A stretch of DNA of 64,000 bases, taken from contig NZ_CP053904.1 in NCBI RefSeq assembly GCF_013256425.1, positions 992,001 through 1,056,000 on the forward strand, written 5' to 3'. The position numbers and the translations under genes were made by a program. Positions 45,924 to 54,843 of this stretch are shown piece by piece. The notes under the pieces are model-generated. The model was given only the letters and a program-made list of their open reading frames with translations. It was not told the origin of the DNA and did no database searches. Positions within the stretch are counted from its first letter, which is position 1, and each line of letters starts with the position of its first letter. The stretch comes from Hymenobacter sp. BRD67. Its GTDB lineage: Bacteria > Bacteroidota > Bacteroidia > Cytophagales > Hymenobacteraceae.

Positions 45924-46901
45924 TTACCCCAGCGCTTTTACCGCTGCTGTCAGCTTAGGCAATACGTCAAATACATCGCCCACAATACCGTAGTCGGCAG
46001 CTTTGAAGAACGGGGCTTCCGGGTCTTTGTTGATGACCACAATAACCTTCGAGGAGTTGACGCCCGCCAGGTGCTGAATCGCGCCCGAAATGCCACAAGC
46101 AATATATAAATTTGGCGATACTGTGATGCCTGTCTGCCCCACGTGCTCGTGGTGCGGACGCCAATCCACGTCCGATACCGGCTTCGAGCAGGCCGTGGCC
46201 GCGCCCAGCGCTTTGGCCAGGTCTTCGATAAGATGCCAGTTTTCGGGGCCTTTCATGCCCCGGCCGCCTGATACGACGCGCTCGGCTTCGGGCAGCAAAA
46301 TGCCGCCGGCCTGGTCCTGCATCACTACCTGCTTGGGCGCATCGGCAAAATCCGCATCGGAGAGCTGAGCGGCAAAAGCGACTACCTCGGCCGTTTTGCC
46401 GGCCTCGTGCTGGGCTTCGATGGAGTTCTTTTTAACGGCGATAATCTTGCGCTCACCGCTCAGCACTACATCCGAAAAGGCTTTGCCCGAGAAGGCGCCC
46501 CGCTTTACCGTAAACTGGCCACCGTCGGTTTTGGGGAGCTCTACCACGTTGGTCGCCAGCGAGGCTTGCAGCCGGATGGACAAGCGCGAACCCACAGTAG
46601 CACCGATGTTGCTGTTGGCCAGCACAATTACCTTGGCATCTTCCTGCTGAGCCGCCGTGGCAATAAGCTTGGTGTACGCATTGTTTACGAAATCCTTCAG
46701 GCGCGGCTCCTTGTCATAGAGCACTTTGGTAATGCCTTGCTCGCCGAGCCTGGCAAGACTGGCGTCGGAGGCTTCGCCCACGGCAATGGCCGTAGCGCTG
46801 GTGCCGAGCTGCGCTGCAAGCTGCGCGCCATACGTAGCCACTTCGAGCGAAGATTTCTTTACTTCACCCTTATCGCATTCCACTACTACTAAAACTGACA
46901 T
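45924..46901 (-). CDS. etfA: Electron transfer flavoprotein subunit alpha
   Basis: 325 residues. Shares the ETF with EtfB and carries electrons from acyl-CoA dehydrogenases to the quinone pool. FAD-domain signatures: VVSGGRGMKGPENWHLIEDLAKALGAA (two phrases), CSKPVSDVDWRPHHEHVGQTG, YIACGISGAIQHLAG and VVINKDPEAPFFKAADYGIVGD. Downstream partner of etfB, separated by a palindromic repeat. Confidence 0.95.
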   Translation of the reverse strand: MSVLVVVECDKGEVKKSSLEVATYGAQLAAQLGTSATAIAVGEASDASLARLGEQGITKVLYDKEPRLKDFVNNAYTKLIATAAQQEDAKVIVLANSNIGATVGSRLSIRLQASLATNVVELPKTDGGQFTVKRGAFSGKAFSDVVLSGERKIIAVKKNSIEAQHEAGKTAEVVAFAAQLSDADFADAPKQVVMQDQAGGILLPEAERVVSGGRGMKGPENWHLIEDLAKALGAATACSKPVSDVDWRPHHEHVGQTGITVSPNLYIACGISGAIQHLAGVNSSKVIVVINKDPEAPFFKAADYGIVGDVFDVLPKLTAAVKALG

Positions 46902-46906
46902 CTTTT

Positions 46907-47007
46907 GGGAGTTATAAGTTAAAAGTTAGGAGTTAGGAGTTGCCAGTCTGAGCTTGGGATGGACGAGCGGCCACCCCTGACTCCTGACTTTTAACTCATA
47001 ACTCTCC
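46907..47007. repeat. Inverted repeat between etfB and etfA (AGTTAAAAGTTAGGAGT type)
   Basis: 46907-46939 (GGAGTTATAAGTTAAAAGTT...) pairs imperfectly with 46977-47007 (...ACTTTTAACTCATAACTCTC). It fills the intergenic gap within a presumed operon, so it may shape relative EtfA/EtfB levels. Confidence 0.65.
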
Positions 47008-47746
47008 TTATATTACTTTCGCTTCGTTGCGCAGCAGCTTGATGAGGTCGCCGGCGCTTTCGGCGGGTATCAGCTTCACGCCCTGCTTCTTGGGGGCAGG
47101 GCGTACTCCTGCACCTGGGTGCGGGCCGCGTCGCCGGTAGCAGCTACTACTTTCAGGGGCTTGGTGCGGGCCGTCATAATGCCGCGCATATTGGGAATGC
47201 GGGGCTCGCACATGGGCTGCTGGCACGAGGCCACGAAGGGCGTATTGACGCTCACTATCTCCTTGCCGCCCTCAATCTCGCGCTCCAGGGTGGCAGTGTT
47301 GCCGCTCATATCCAGCTTCATAGCCGGGGCCACGGTTGGGATGCCGAGCAGCTCGCCCACCATGCCGTGCACCTGAAAGCCATTATAGTCAATGCTTTCC
47401 TTGCCCATCAGAATGATGTCGTAGGCGCCTTCTTTGGCGATAGCCGCGATTTGCTCGGCCACGAAAAACGCATCCTTCGGGCGGCATTTACCCGAATGGC
47501 GTCGTCGGCGCCGATGGCCAGCGCTTTCCGAATGTTGGGCTCCGTGTCGGCTTCGCCTACATTTAAGACGGTTACGGTGCCGCTGCCGGCCGCCTCTTTC
47601 AGCTCGATGGCGCGGGTCAGGGCGTATTCGTCCCAGGGGTTAATCACAAACTGCACCCCGGCCTTGTTAAACTCCTTATTATCGGGCGTAAAGGTAATTT
47701 TGGTGGTTGTGTCGGGTACGTTAGAGATGCAAACCAGAAACTTCAT
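47008..47746 (-). CDS. etfB: Electron transfer flavoprotein subunit beta, two frameshifts
   Basis: Partner of EtfA. Frame breaks at about 47481 and 47092 each need one extra C (minus strand): IRVNAAPKDAFFVAEQIAAIAKEG, and VQEYAPAPKKQGVKLIPAES. The corrected protein has 246 residues and the usual features: MKFLVCISNVPDTTTKI, VINPWDEYALTRAIELKE, IILMGKESIDYNG and KPLKVV near the end. A promoter with TACTTTTG lies upstream. Confidence 0.93.
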
Positions 47747-47775
47747 CTAAGCAAGGTTAGGGTGAGAAGAGAATA

Positions 47776-47807
47776 CAAAAGTAGTCGGCTTGCATAACAG
47801 TTGCCAA
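47776..47807 (-). promoter_or_regulatory. Promoter of the etfBA operon
   Basis: On the minus strand TTG and TACTTTTG (TAnnTTTG) are separated by about 21 bp, ending some 30 bp before the etfB ATG. Confidence 0.55.
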
Positions 47808-47894
47808 GCCTGAAAAGGCCTTTCGGCCCCGTTATAAACCCGAATGCGGCGCGCACGTCGCAATTTCGTCCCAAAGATAGCCAAAACCCTTCCC

Positions 47895-48230
47895 ATGAGT
47901 ACCCCCAGCCGCTTACAGCAACTGTTAGCTTTTTACGAAGAAGACCCCAACGATGCCTTCACCATCTACGCCCTGGCCACCGAGTACCGGGCGGCCGAGC
48001 CGCTGCGGGCCTGGGAATTTTACCAGAAGCTGCTGACCGGGCACCCCGATTACGTGGGTACTTATTACCACGCCGGCAAGCTGCTCGAAGGCTTTGGCAA
48101 GAAAGATGAGGCCGAGCAGGTATATCGCAAAGGCTTGATAGTAAGCCGGAAGGCTGGTCAGCTACACGCTGCCAGCGAGCTGCAGCAGGCCCTCAACAGC
48201 TGCCTGGGCCTCGATTACGAAGACGACTAG
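47895..48230 (+). CDS. Small TPR-type protein
   Basis: 111 residues from ATG 47895 (MSTPSRLQQLLAFYEEDPND). One to two tetratricopeptide-like helical pairs are visible (AFTIYALATEYRAAEPLRAWEFYQKLL and YVGTYYHAGKLLEGFGKKDEAEQVYRKGL, in phrases). Probably a scaffold for protein contacts in the cytoplasm; no partner identified. Ends convergent with the broken oxidoreductase gene. Confidence 0.85.
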   Translation: MSTPSRLQQLLAFYEEDPNDAFTIYALATEYRAAEPLRAWEFYQKLLTGHPDYVGTYYHAGKLLEGFGKKDEAEQVYRKGLIVSRKAGQLHAASELQQALNSCLGLDYEDD

Positions 48231-48254
48231 CCGTAGGCCCAGGCAGCTCACCAC

Positions 48255-49376
48255 TTACTTGATAAAGCGCGCCAGGGTAGCTTGAATATCGTCGCCACGC
48301 AGGTTAGTAGCCACGATTTTGCCCTGCGGGTCGATAAGAAAGTTCTGCGGAATAGATTTTATCCCGTATTGCTGGGCCGTGGTGCCGTCGAAGCCGCGTA
48401 GTTCCGATACCTGCGTCCAGGGCAGGTGGTCATCGGCAATGGCCTTGACTCACTTTTCGCGGCTTTTTTCGTCATCGAGCGACACGCCCAGTACCTCAAA
48501 GTTGCGCACCTTAAAGGCTTCGTAGGCTTTGAGCACGTTGGGGTTTTCAGCGCGGCAGGGCGTGCACCAGCTAGCCCAAAAATCCACTAATACATATTTG
48601 CCCCGGTAATCGGCCAGCGATACCTGTTTGCCATCGGGCGTGGTTTGGGTGAAGGCGGGCGCCTGCGCACCAATGGCGGTGGCTTTCAGGCCGGCTAGCA
48701 TGTCGCCGTAGAACTTGCCGGGCGGACTGGCACGCTGGGCCGGGGTGAGGGCGGCATAGAGAGGTGCTACCTCCGCGTACTGGGGCGGATTCATCTGGCG
48801 CGCATACTGCAAAGCTTCCAGGCTTACCCAGGAGGTAGGGTGGGACTTGACAAAAACCAGGTAGGCTTGCGCATATTCCTTGCTAATGGCATCAAATTCC
48901 GCTTGCGACTTACTAGTATTAGCCTTCTTGGCTATCGGCTTGGTTACCTCATTTATGCGCAGGTAGTCGGCCGTGAGCGGGCCGCCGGTGAGGCGGGCTG
49001 TGCGCATCGAATCGGCACTGTTAACCACCACCGGGCCAGGCTCCAGAAACAAGCGGATGCGGTCGGGCGATTCAACGTATACCGTTGCCATTTTGCCTCC
49101 AAACTGTTTCTTTTGCCAGCCTGATTGCAGCCGGCCCTGGCGCTCCAGCACCAGGGTGGCCTACTGCGGAAAAGGGGTGGTGCCCTTGAATTCAAATTGG
49201 CCCTGGCGCAGCGTGGCCGAGTCGGTCGGTTGCAAGCCGGTCATTAAGTACACTTTGGCCGGTGCGTTTAGCTTCCCGATTTTTCCTTTTATCAGGTAGG
49301 GGTAAGTGGCCGTAGTCTGAGTTTGAGCCAGTGCCAAGCCGGGAACCAGCAGCAAGCCGAGTAAGTAGTTGTTCAT
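48255..49376 (-). pseudogene. Thiol-disulfide oxidoreductase (TlpA/ResA-like) with two in-frame stops
   Basis: Signal peptide MNNYLLGLLLVPGLALAQ from ATG 49376, a DUF4369-like N-terminal part, then a thioredoxin domain with WASWCTPCRAENPNVLKAY (WCTPC active site) and a final VSELRGFDGTTAQQYGIKSIPQNFLIDPQGKIV (three phrases). Two stop codons interrupt one continuous frame: TAG at 49161-49163 after GTTPFPQ, and TGA at 48450-48452 where homologues have Trp (REK-W-VKAIADD). No frameshift is involved. The span is 1,122 bp, an intact multiple of three. It could be a recent pseudogene or two base-call errors; if active it would act in the periplasm on disulfide bonds or haem-protein maturation. Confidence 0.75.
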
Positions 49377-49479
49377 AGGGCAGTTGGGGTAGGAAAATGC
49401 ACTAACGTTAGTCGGGCTAAATATAGTATTGTCTTGGTAATGCCAGGCATCTCTAAACCCCACCGTTACTTTGCATTCT

Positions 49480-50163
49480 ATGTCAATTAAAATTCTGCTG
49501 GTCGAAGATGAGCCCAAGGTTTCGGCCTTTATCCGGCGGGGGCTGGAGGAAGAAGGCTACGAGGTAGAAGTAGCCTATGATGGAACTTTTGGCCAGCGGC
49601 TGGCGCTGGAGCAGGAGTTTGACCTGTTGATTCTGGACGTGATTTTACCCGGCCAAAGCGGGCTGGAAGTGCTGAAGGCCGTGCGCGCCCAGGACCAGGA
49701 GCTGCCTATCCTGATGCTTACGGCGCTAGGCACAACCCAGGATAAGCTGCTGGGCTTTGATGGCGGCGCCGACGACTACCTGGTAAAGCCCTTCGACTTT
49801 GTGGAGCTGCTGGCGCGGGTGCGGGCACTTACGCGCCGCCGCGACCGGCGTTCGGCCAAGGGCAACCAGCTGAGTCTGGGAGATTTGACGGTGGATACTG
49901 CTGCCAAAAAGGTCGTTCGGGCCGGCCAGCCCATTAAGCTCACTGCCCGCGAATTCAACCTGCTTGAGCTGCTGCTGCGTCATCAGGGGCGCGTGCTGAG
50001 CCGGGGCGAAATTGCGGAGCATATCTGGGAAGACTCATTCGATACCGGTTCCAACGTGATTGATGTGTACGTCAATTACCTGCGCAATAAAATTGACAAG
50101 GGATTCGATAAAAAGCTGATTCATACGGTAGTAGGTATGGGGTACGTGCTGCGTGAAGAATAA
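49480..50163 (+). CDS. OmpR-family response regulator
   Basis: 227 residues from ATG 49480. Receiver: LLVEDEPKVS acidic pair, phospho-acceptor Asp53 (LLILDVILPG), Thr in MLTALG and Lys in DYLVKPFDF. C-terminal winged helix of the OmpR/PhoB type (LTAREFNLLELLLRHQGRVLSRGEIAEHIWEDSFDTGSNVIDVYVNYLRNKID, in phrases, and VVGMGYVL). Paired with the histidine kinase 82 bp downstream and most similar in layout to CusR/CzcR-type metal regulators. Proposed to bind the TTCTAAT arrays in front of the two efflux operons. Confidence 0.95.
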   Translation: MSIKILLVEDEPKVSAFIRRGLEEEGYEVEVAYDGTFGQRLALEQEFDLLILDVILPGQSGLEVLKAVRAQDQELPILMLTALGTTQDKLLGFDGGADDYLVKPFDFVELLARVRALTRRRDRRSAKGNQLSLGDLTVDTAAKKVVRAGQPIKLTAREFNLLELLLRHQGRVLSRGEIAEHIWEDSFDTGSNVIDVYVNYLRNKIDKGFDKKLIHTVVGMGYVLREE

Positions 50164-50245
50164 GCAGCCAGCAGCTGGAGGCTGAGGCGAGTAGCGCAGG
50201 ATTTCGCAGTGGTATTAATTATTTATAATATAGTAAAAGTATAAT

Positions 50246-51625
50246 ATGACTATCCGAAACCGGCTTACCTGGCTCTTTCTGGGCGTAGTGGCCGTGCTGC
50301 TGCTGGGGGTGCTGGCGATGGTTTTTGTGCTGCAGATGACTACCTCGGAGCGGGAGTTTCGGCAGCGGCTGCGCGAGCGGGCGCAGGTGACGGGGTATAT
50401 CTACCTCGAAAAAGACGAGATGCGCGCCAGCGCCTTCCGCGCCTTCGAAAAGAAATACCTGCAATCGCTCACCAACGAGATTTTGCAGGTGTACGACGCC
50501 AAAGGCCAGGTGCGCTTTGTGGCGGAGGATGAGCGCGTGCGGCTGTCGGATGCCATCCTGGCCCGCATCGTTACTAACAAGGAAGTGTATTTTCAGCTGG
50601 GGCAGCGGCAGGCAGTTGGGCTATTTTATCAGGATAACCAGGGCGATTATATTATTGTAGCGGCGGCCGAAAATATGTATGGCAAGCGGCGGCTGAAAAG
50701 CCTGGCTTCCATAATGGGAATAATATATGTGGCTAGCCTACTGGTCATCTATGGAGTAGGCCGGGGCTTTGCCGGCCGGGCGCTGGCTCCCATAGCCGCC
50801 CTTAATGACCAGGTAGACCGCATCACGGCGCACGACCTGCACCAGCGGGTAGATGAGGGCTTTCTGCGTACCAGCGAGCGCGATGACCTGACGCGCCTGG
50901 CCCGCACCTTCAACCGGCTGCTGGAGCGGCTCGAAGCTAGCTTTGAGGGCCAGCGGGCCTTTGTGCGCAATGCCTCGCACGAGCTACGTACGCCGCTTAC
51001 GGCTAGTATCGGGGAGCTTCAGGTGCTGTTGGCGCGCGCCCGGCCGCCGGAGGCATATCGGGAAGGCGTGGCATCGGTGCTAGGAGAGCTGCAACAGCTA
51101 AAGGCGTTAATTAATAATCTGCTGGACCTGGCCCAAGCCGAAGAAGCAGTGCCGCTGACTGATGAAGTGCGTCTGGACGAGCTCCTTTGGGAGGTGCGCG
51201 AAGCCGTGGCCCCGGCTCAACGCGCGCGGATTCAGGTTGACTTGGGCGACCTGGCCGATTTGCCTGCCGACCCTGCCGATTTTGTTGTGTTCGGCCATCG
51301 TGGGCTTTTAGTGCGGGCGTTAGGCAATTTGGTTGATAACGCACTGAAATATTCGGCCGGTGACCAGCGGGTGCTGCTTAGCTTGCGCTGTCTGGCCGGT
51401 GGAGAACGCATTGTGCGGGTAGCTGATACCGGAATGGGTATTGCGGCCGATGACCTGGCACAGGTATTCCAGCCTTTTTTTCGGGCTACTGCCGTGCGCG
51501 GAGTAGCCGGGCATGGAGTAGGGCTGCCGCTGGCCCAGCGCATTGCCAGCCTGCATGGTGGCCTACTTACGTTGCGCTCGGAGCCTGGAAGGGGAACAGT
51601 AGCCGAGCTAGTATTTGTTAGCTAA
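50246..51625 (+). CDS. Two-component sensor histidine kinase
   Basis: 459 residues, inner membrane. Two membrane segments (NRLTWLFLGVVAVLLLGVLA and SIMGIIYVASLLVIYGVG) enclose a periplasmic sensor domain of about 130 residues, followed by HAMP (GRALAPIAALNDQVDRITAH), the dimerisation/phosphorylation helix with His245 (NASHELRTPLTAS), and the ATPase domain (N box VDNALKYSA, G1 VADTGMGIA, F-box FQPFFRA, G2 GHGVGLPLA). A metal-sensing role is inferred from gene order; the sensor domain lacks an obvious His/Cys cluster in the part I can read. Confidence 0.95.
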   Translation: MTIRNRLTWLFLGVVAVLLLGVLAMVFVLQMTTSEREFRQRLRERAQVTGYIYLEKDEMRASAFRAFEKKYLQSLTNEILQVYDAKGQVRFVAEDERVRLSDAILARIVTNKEVYFQLGQRQAVGLFYQDNQGDYIIVAAAENMYGKRRLKSLASIMGIIYVASLLVIYGVGRGFAGRALAPIAALNDQVDRITAHDLHQRVDEGFLRTSERDDLTRLARTFNRLLERLEASFEGQRAFVRNASHELRTPLTASIGELQVLLARARPPEAYREGVASVLGELQQLKALINNLLDLAQAEEAVPLTDEVRLDELLWEVREAVAPAQRARIQVDLGDLADLPADPADFVVFGHRGLLVRALGNLVDNALKYSAGDQRVLLSLRCLAGGERIVRVADTGMGIAADDLAQVFQPFFRATAVRGVAGHGVGLPLAQRIASLHGGLLTLRSEPGRGTVAELVFVS

Positions 51626-51660
51626 GAGGGCGCCAAGCAAAAAGTCGCGTGAATTCATCT

Positions 51661-51700
51661 TTCTAATCGATTTCTAATGCCCTTCTAATTCTGACCTAAT
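51661..51700 (+). promoter_or_regulatory. Four 11-bp-phased heptamers: candidate response-regulator operator, operon 1
   Basis: TTCTAAT at 51661, 51672 and 51683, then ACCTAAT at 51694, each start exactly 11 bp apart with 4-bp unrelated spacers. One-turn phasing of a direct heptamer is the binding geometry of OmpR/PhoB-type regulators. It lies 100-140 bp before the first gene of operon 1. Possible -7 elements downstream are GACCTTTG (51711-51718) and TGCTTTTG (51738-51745). Confidence 0.75.
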
Positions 51701-51801
51701 GTATTGGTCGGACCTTTGTTTCTTAATTATAGACTACTGCTTTTGACGGAGGGCACGCAACAGCTTCCCTTCAAAGTTCCTAAGCAGCAGATTTACCCGT
51801 T

Positions 51802-53515
51802 ATGCGTTTTCAAATTTCTGTTTTTCGAATCCTGGCAACTGCCGGGGGAATAAGCTTAACGGCGGTAGCGAGCTGGGCTCAGATGCCGCAACCTAATGCC
51901 GCCCGGCCGGCTACCGGCGCCCCCTTACCAGCCGTTACAACGCCAGCTACCACCCCAGCGGCAACCGGCCAGCAGCCGGGCGCCGCCAGAGGTACTACCA
52001 GCCCGGCCCAGCTACCGGGGCAGCCTGCCGCCACGCCTACATTTGGCCAGCCGGGTACCCCCTCACAAGCCCCGGTGGGGCGGCCTCTAGCCCGGCCGCT
52101 ACCGGCATGCCCGCCGCTACCCCCACCAATGCTGCTCCCAGCACGGGCGCGGGCCGACTGGCAGCGCCTGCGGGGGCACTTGCTGCCCCAGGTGCCTCGG
52201 CTACCGGCGCTTCGGCTGCGGGAGGCGGCGGTGGGCTGAACAAGTATCCTATCGAGATGGGTTTGCCGACCGGGGCTGCGGCAACCGCCATTCCTACCGA
52301 TACGCTGCGTGTAACGCTCGACCAGGCTCAGGCGCGATTTATGCAGGCCAACTTTCAGCTGCTGGCTCAGCATTTTAACATCGACGTGGCAAACGCGGCT
52401 ATCCGGCAGGCATTGCTGCGGGATAACCCTAACCTCCAGATGGAGGTGAACGCCTACAACCCAAATACGAAGACCTTCTTCCCACTGAACAAGCAGACTG
52501 ACCCGACGAACCCCACTGGCGGCACCTTTTTGGCTCAGATTCAGCAGCTTATTGATATATCTGGCCGACGCAGTAAGCTCGTGCAACTTTCGCGCACGGG
52601 GGTTTCGGTGCAGCAGGCTGCATTTGAAGACCTGCTGCGTCAGGCCCGCTTTCAGCTGGTGCAATCGTTTTATAACGTAGCAGCCGAGCGCCGTAAGCTG
52701 GGCTTTACCGAGCAGGAGCGCGTTCAGCTGGGCCGCCTGCTGGCCGCTTTCCGCGAGCGGCTGCGGCTGGGGTTGTGGCTTCTTATGAGGTAACCCGCCT
52801 TGAACTAGAGCAGCAAAGCCTGGAACGTGACCGCAGCGACCTGCTCAACCAGCTTACTCAGGACCAGGCCACCCTGCGCGTACTGCTGGCCGCGCCGGGT
52901 TCCGTGTTCGTATCGCCCGAAGGAGTAGAGTTCCTGCCCGATGCCCCGGCTGTGGTACCAGACCTGACTTATCTGGAGACGCAGGCCTTTGCGTTGCGCC
53001 CCGACCTGCGGGCGGCTACCCAGCAAACGGTTTATACCCAGCAAAATCTGGCCGTACAGCATTCGCTGGCTATTCCCAAGCTCCTGGTAGGCGCCGACTA
53101 CGCCAGTCAGGGCAGCACCTATGCGCATTACTTCGGCCTGCAATCGGCCATCGACCTGCCGATTGCCAACCGTAACCAGGGCAATATTCAAGCAGCTAAG
53201 ATTGGTATTCAGCAGTCAGGCTTTGCATTGAATGCGGTGCATTTACAGGTGGAGCAGGATGTAGCGGCGGCCTATGAGCAGTTGCAGCGTGCTATCACCT
53301 TGCGACGCAGTATTACCCCCGATTACCTGGCCCGTACGGCCAACGTAAGCCGCGACGCAGTCGCCGACTACAATCGCCGCCTTATCGACCTGGTAAGCTT
53401 CATCGACAAGTTCCGGGCCTACAAAGAGGCGCAGCTGGGGCTTATCGATATAAGCAGCCGCCTGCTGCAAAGCGAGCAGCAGGTCAATTTCGCCACCAAC
53501 GCCAAAGTATTTTAA
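51802..53515 (+). CDS. TolC-family outer-membrane efflux protein with long low-complexity linker, two frameshifts
   Basis: Outer-membrane channel of RND operon 1. A signal peptide ending AVASWAQ is followed by about 118 residues rich in Ala, Pro, Thr and Gly (TTPAATGQQPGAARGTTS and similar), then the TolC domain (TLRVTLDQAQARFMQANFQL, ISGRRSKLVQLSRTGVSV, VDLVSFIDKFRAYKEAQLGL-like end). Breaks at 52079 and 52767 each need one G in a GGGG run (joins PVGAASSPAATGMPAA and LGVVASYEVTR), giving about 571 residues against 439 in the paralogue of operon 2. The extra length is the linker, which may be a real insertion domain crossing the periplasm or surface. Confidence 0.9.
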
Positions 53516-53585
53516 TTAACTAAGAAGCAAGAAAGGGTTTTAGCCTGCCGGCTGATTACGTCCTTCTAATTCTCTACGTACCCAA

Positions 53586-54691
53586 ATGAACGTGTTTCAA
53601 AAAACGCCCTTTCGCTTGCTTATCACAGCTGTGCTGGCAGCACCAATACTAAGCCTGCCCGCCTGCAGCGAGAAAAAAGCTGAGCTTCCTACCAATAGCA
53701 AGGACACGGAGTCAACCTACCGCACTGATACGGTAATGACGCGTAATTTGGCTGATGACCTGCGCTTTACTGGTAAAGTAAGCTATGACCAGCGCCGCGT
53801 TGACCAGGTATTTCCGGTGGTGAGTGGTAATGTACTCGACGTGTCGGCTACGTTGGGTGCGCATGTGCAGCAGGGGCAGGCCCTGGCCCGCGTGCAAAGT
53901 GCCGACGTAAGCGGCTACCTTAACGACTTTAATGCGGCCAAAAGCGATTTCGCGCTGGCGCAGCGTAATGCCAACAACACCGAGCAGCTATACAAAACCA
54001 ACTTCGCTTCGCAGTCAGATTTGATTGCCGCCCGTGAAGGACTGGTTAAGGCACAGTCGGCCCTGAACCGTACCCAGCAGATTCTGAAGCTTTACGGAGC
54101 CAGTAGCAGCGGTACTGCCAAGCCGGTTTACGAAGTAAAAGCCCCGGTTAGCGGGTTTGTTGTAGCCCGCAACGTGAACCCCAACATGCAGTTGCGGCCC
54201 GATAACTCGACGCCCCTTTTCACTATCTCGGACCTAAGCAGGGTCTGGATTCTGTTCAATATCTACGAAACTGATATTTCGGCCTTGCGCATTGGGCAGC
54301 AAGTAGATATCACAGCGCTGGCTTACCCCGACAAAAAATTCTCGGGTACCATCACCAATATCTCGAACGTAGTTGATGCCGATACGCGGGTACTGCAAGC
54401 CCGGGTAGAATTACCCAATCCGGGGGCCTCCTGAAGCCTGATATGTTCTGCACGGTGAGCCTGCACCTCGAAAATTCGGGCAAGAACCTCGCGCTTAATC
54501 CCAAATCGGTGATTTTTAGCAAGGATAAATACTTCGTAGTAAAGCAGACTGCGCCCCGCAAATACGCAGTAGTGCCGGTTAATGTGGTGCGCTCAACACC
54601 AGAATATACCTATGTAACGGGTAATCTTAAAGATGGTGACCAAGTGGTCACGGAAGGTAGTCTGTTACTCTTCAACGATTTGACGGATTAG
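53586..54691 (+). CDS. RND periplasmic adaptor (CusB/CzcB-like), frameshifted
   Basis: Membrane fusion protein of operon 1. Lipoprotein signal with lipobox LPAC (ILSLPACSEKK). Barrel-sandwich and hairpin regions: GNVLDVSATLGAHVQQGQAL, NNTEQLYKTNFASQSDLIAA, VKAPVSGFVVARNVNPNM, and a beta-barrel FSGTITNISNVVDADTRVLQAR. The break at 54428 (GGGGG) is mended by one G: NPGGLLKPDMFCTV, giving 368 residues. A single TTCTAAT heptamer lies at 53564-53570, without phased partners. Confidence 0.93.
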
Positions 54692-54843
54692 TTTTTAGTT
54701 GCCGGCTTCCGGCTGCTCATTGCCGGCTGCCGGCAACTGCTGCGCAACGGGCAGCCGAAGCCAAAAGCCTCGCCCCGGCTCCGTGAGCCGCTGGCCCGGC
54801 ATTGCCTGGCAACTGCCAACCAACAACTGACAACCAGTTAACA

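Noticed and set aside
49401..49421. CTAA repeats ahead of the response regulator as an autoregulatory TTCTAAT array
   Set aside because: The CTAA cores are 15 bp apart, not 11, and the flanking bases do not match the heptamer.
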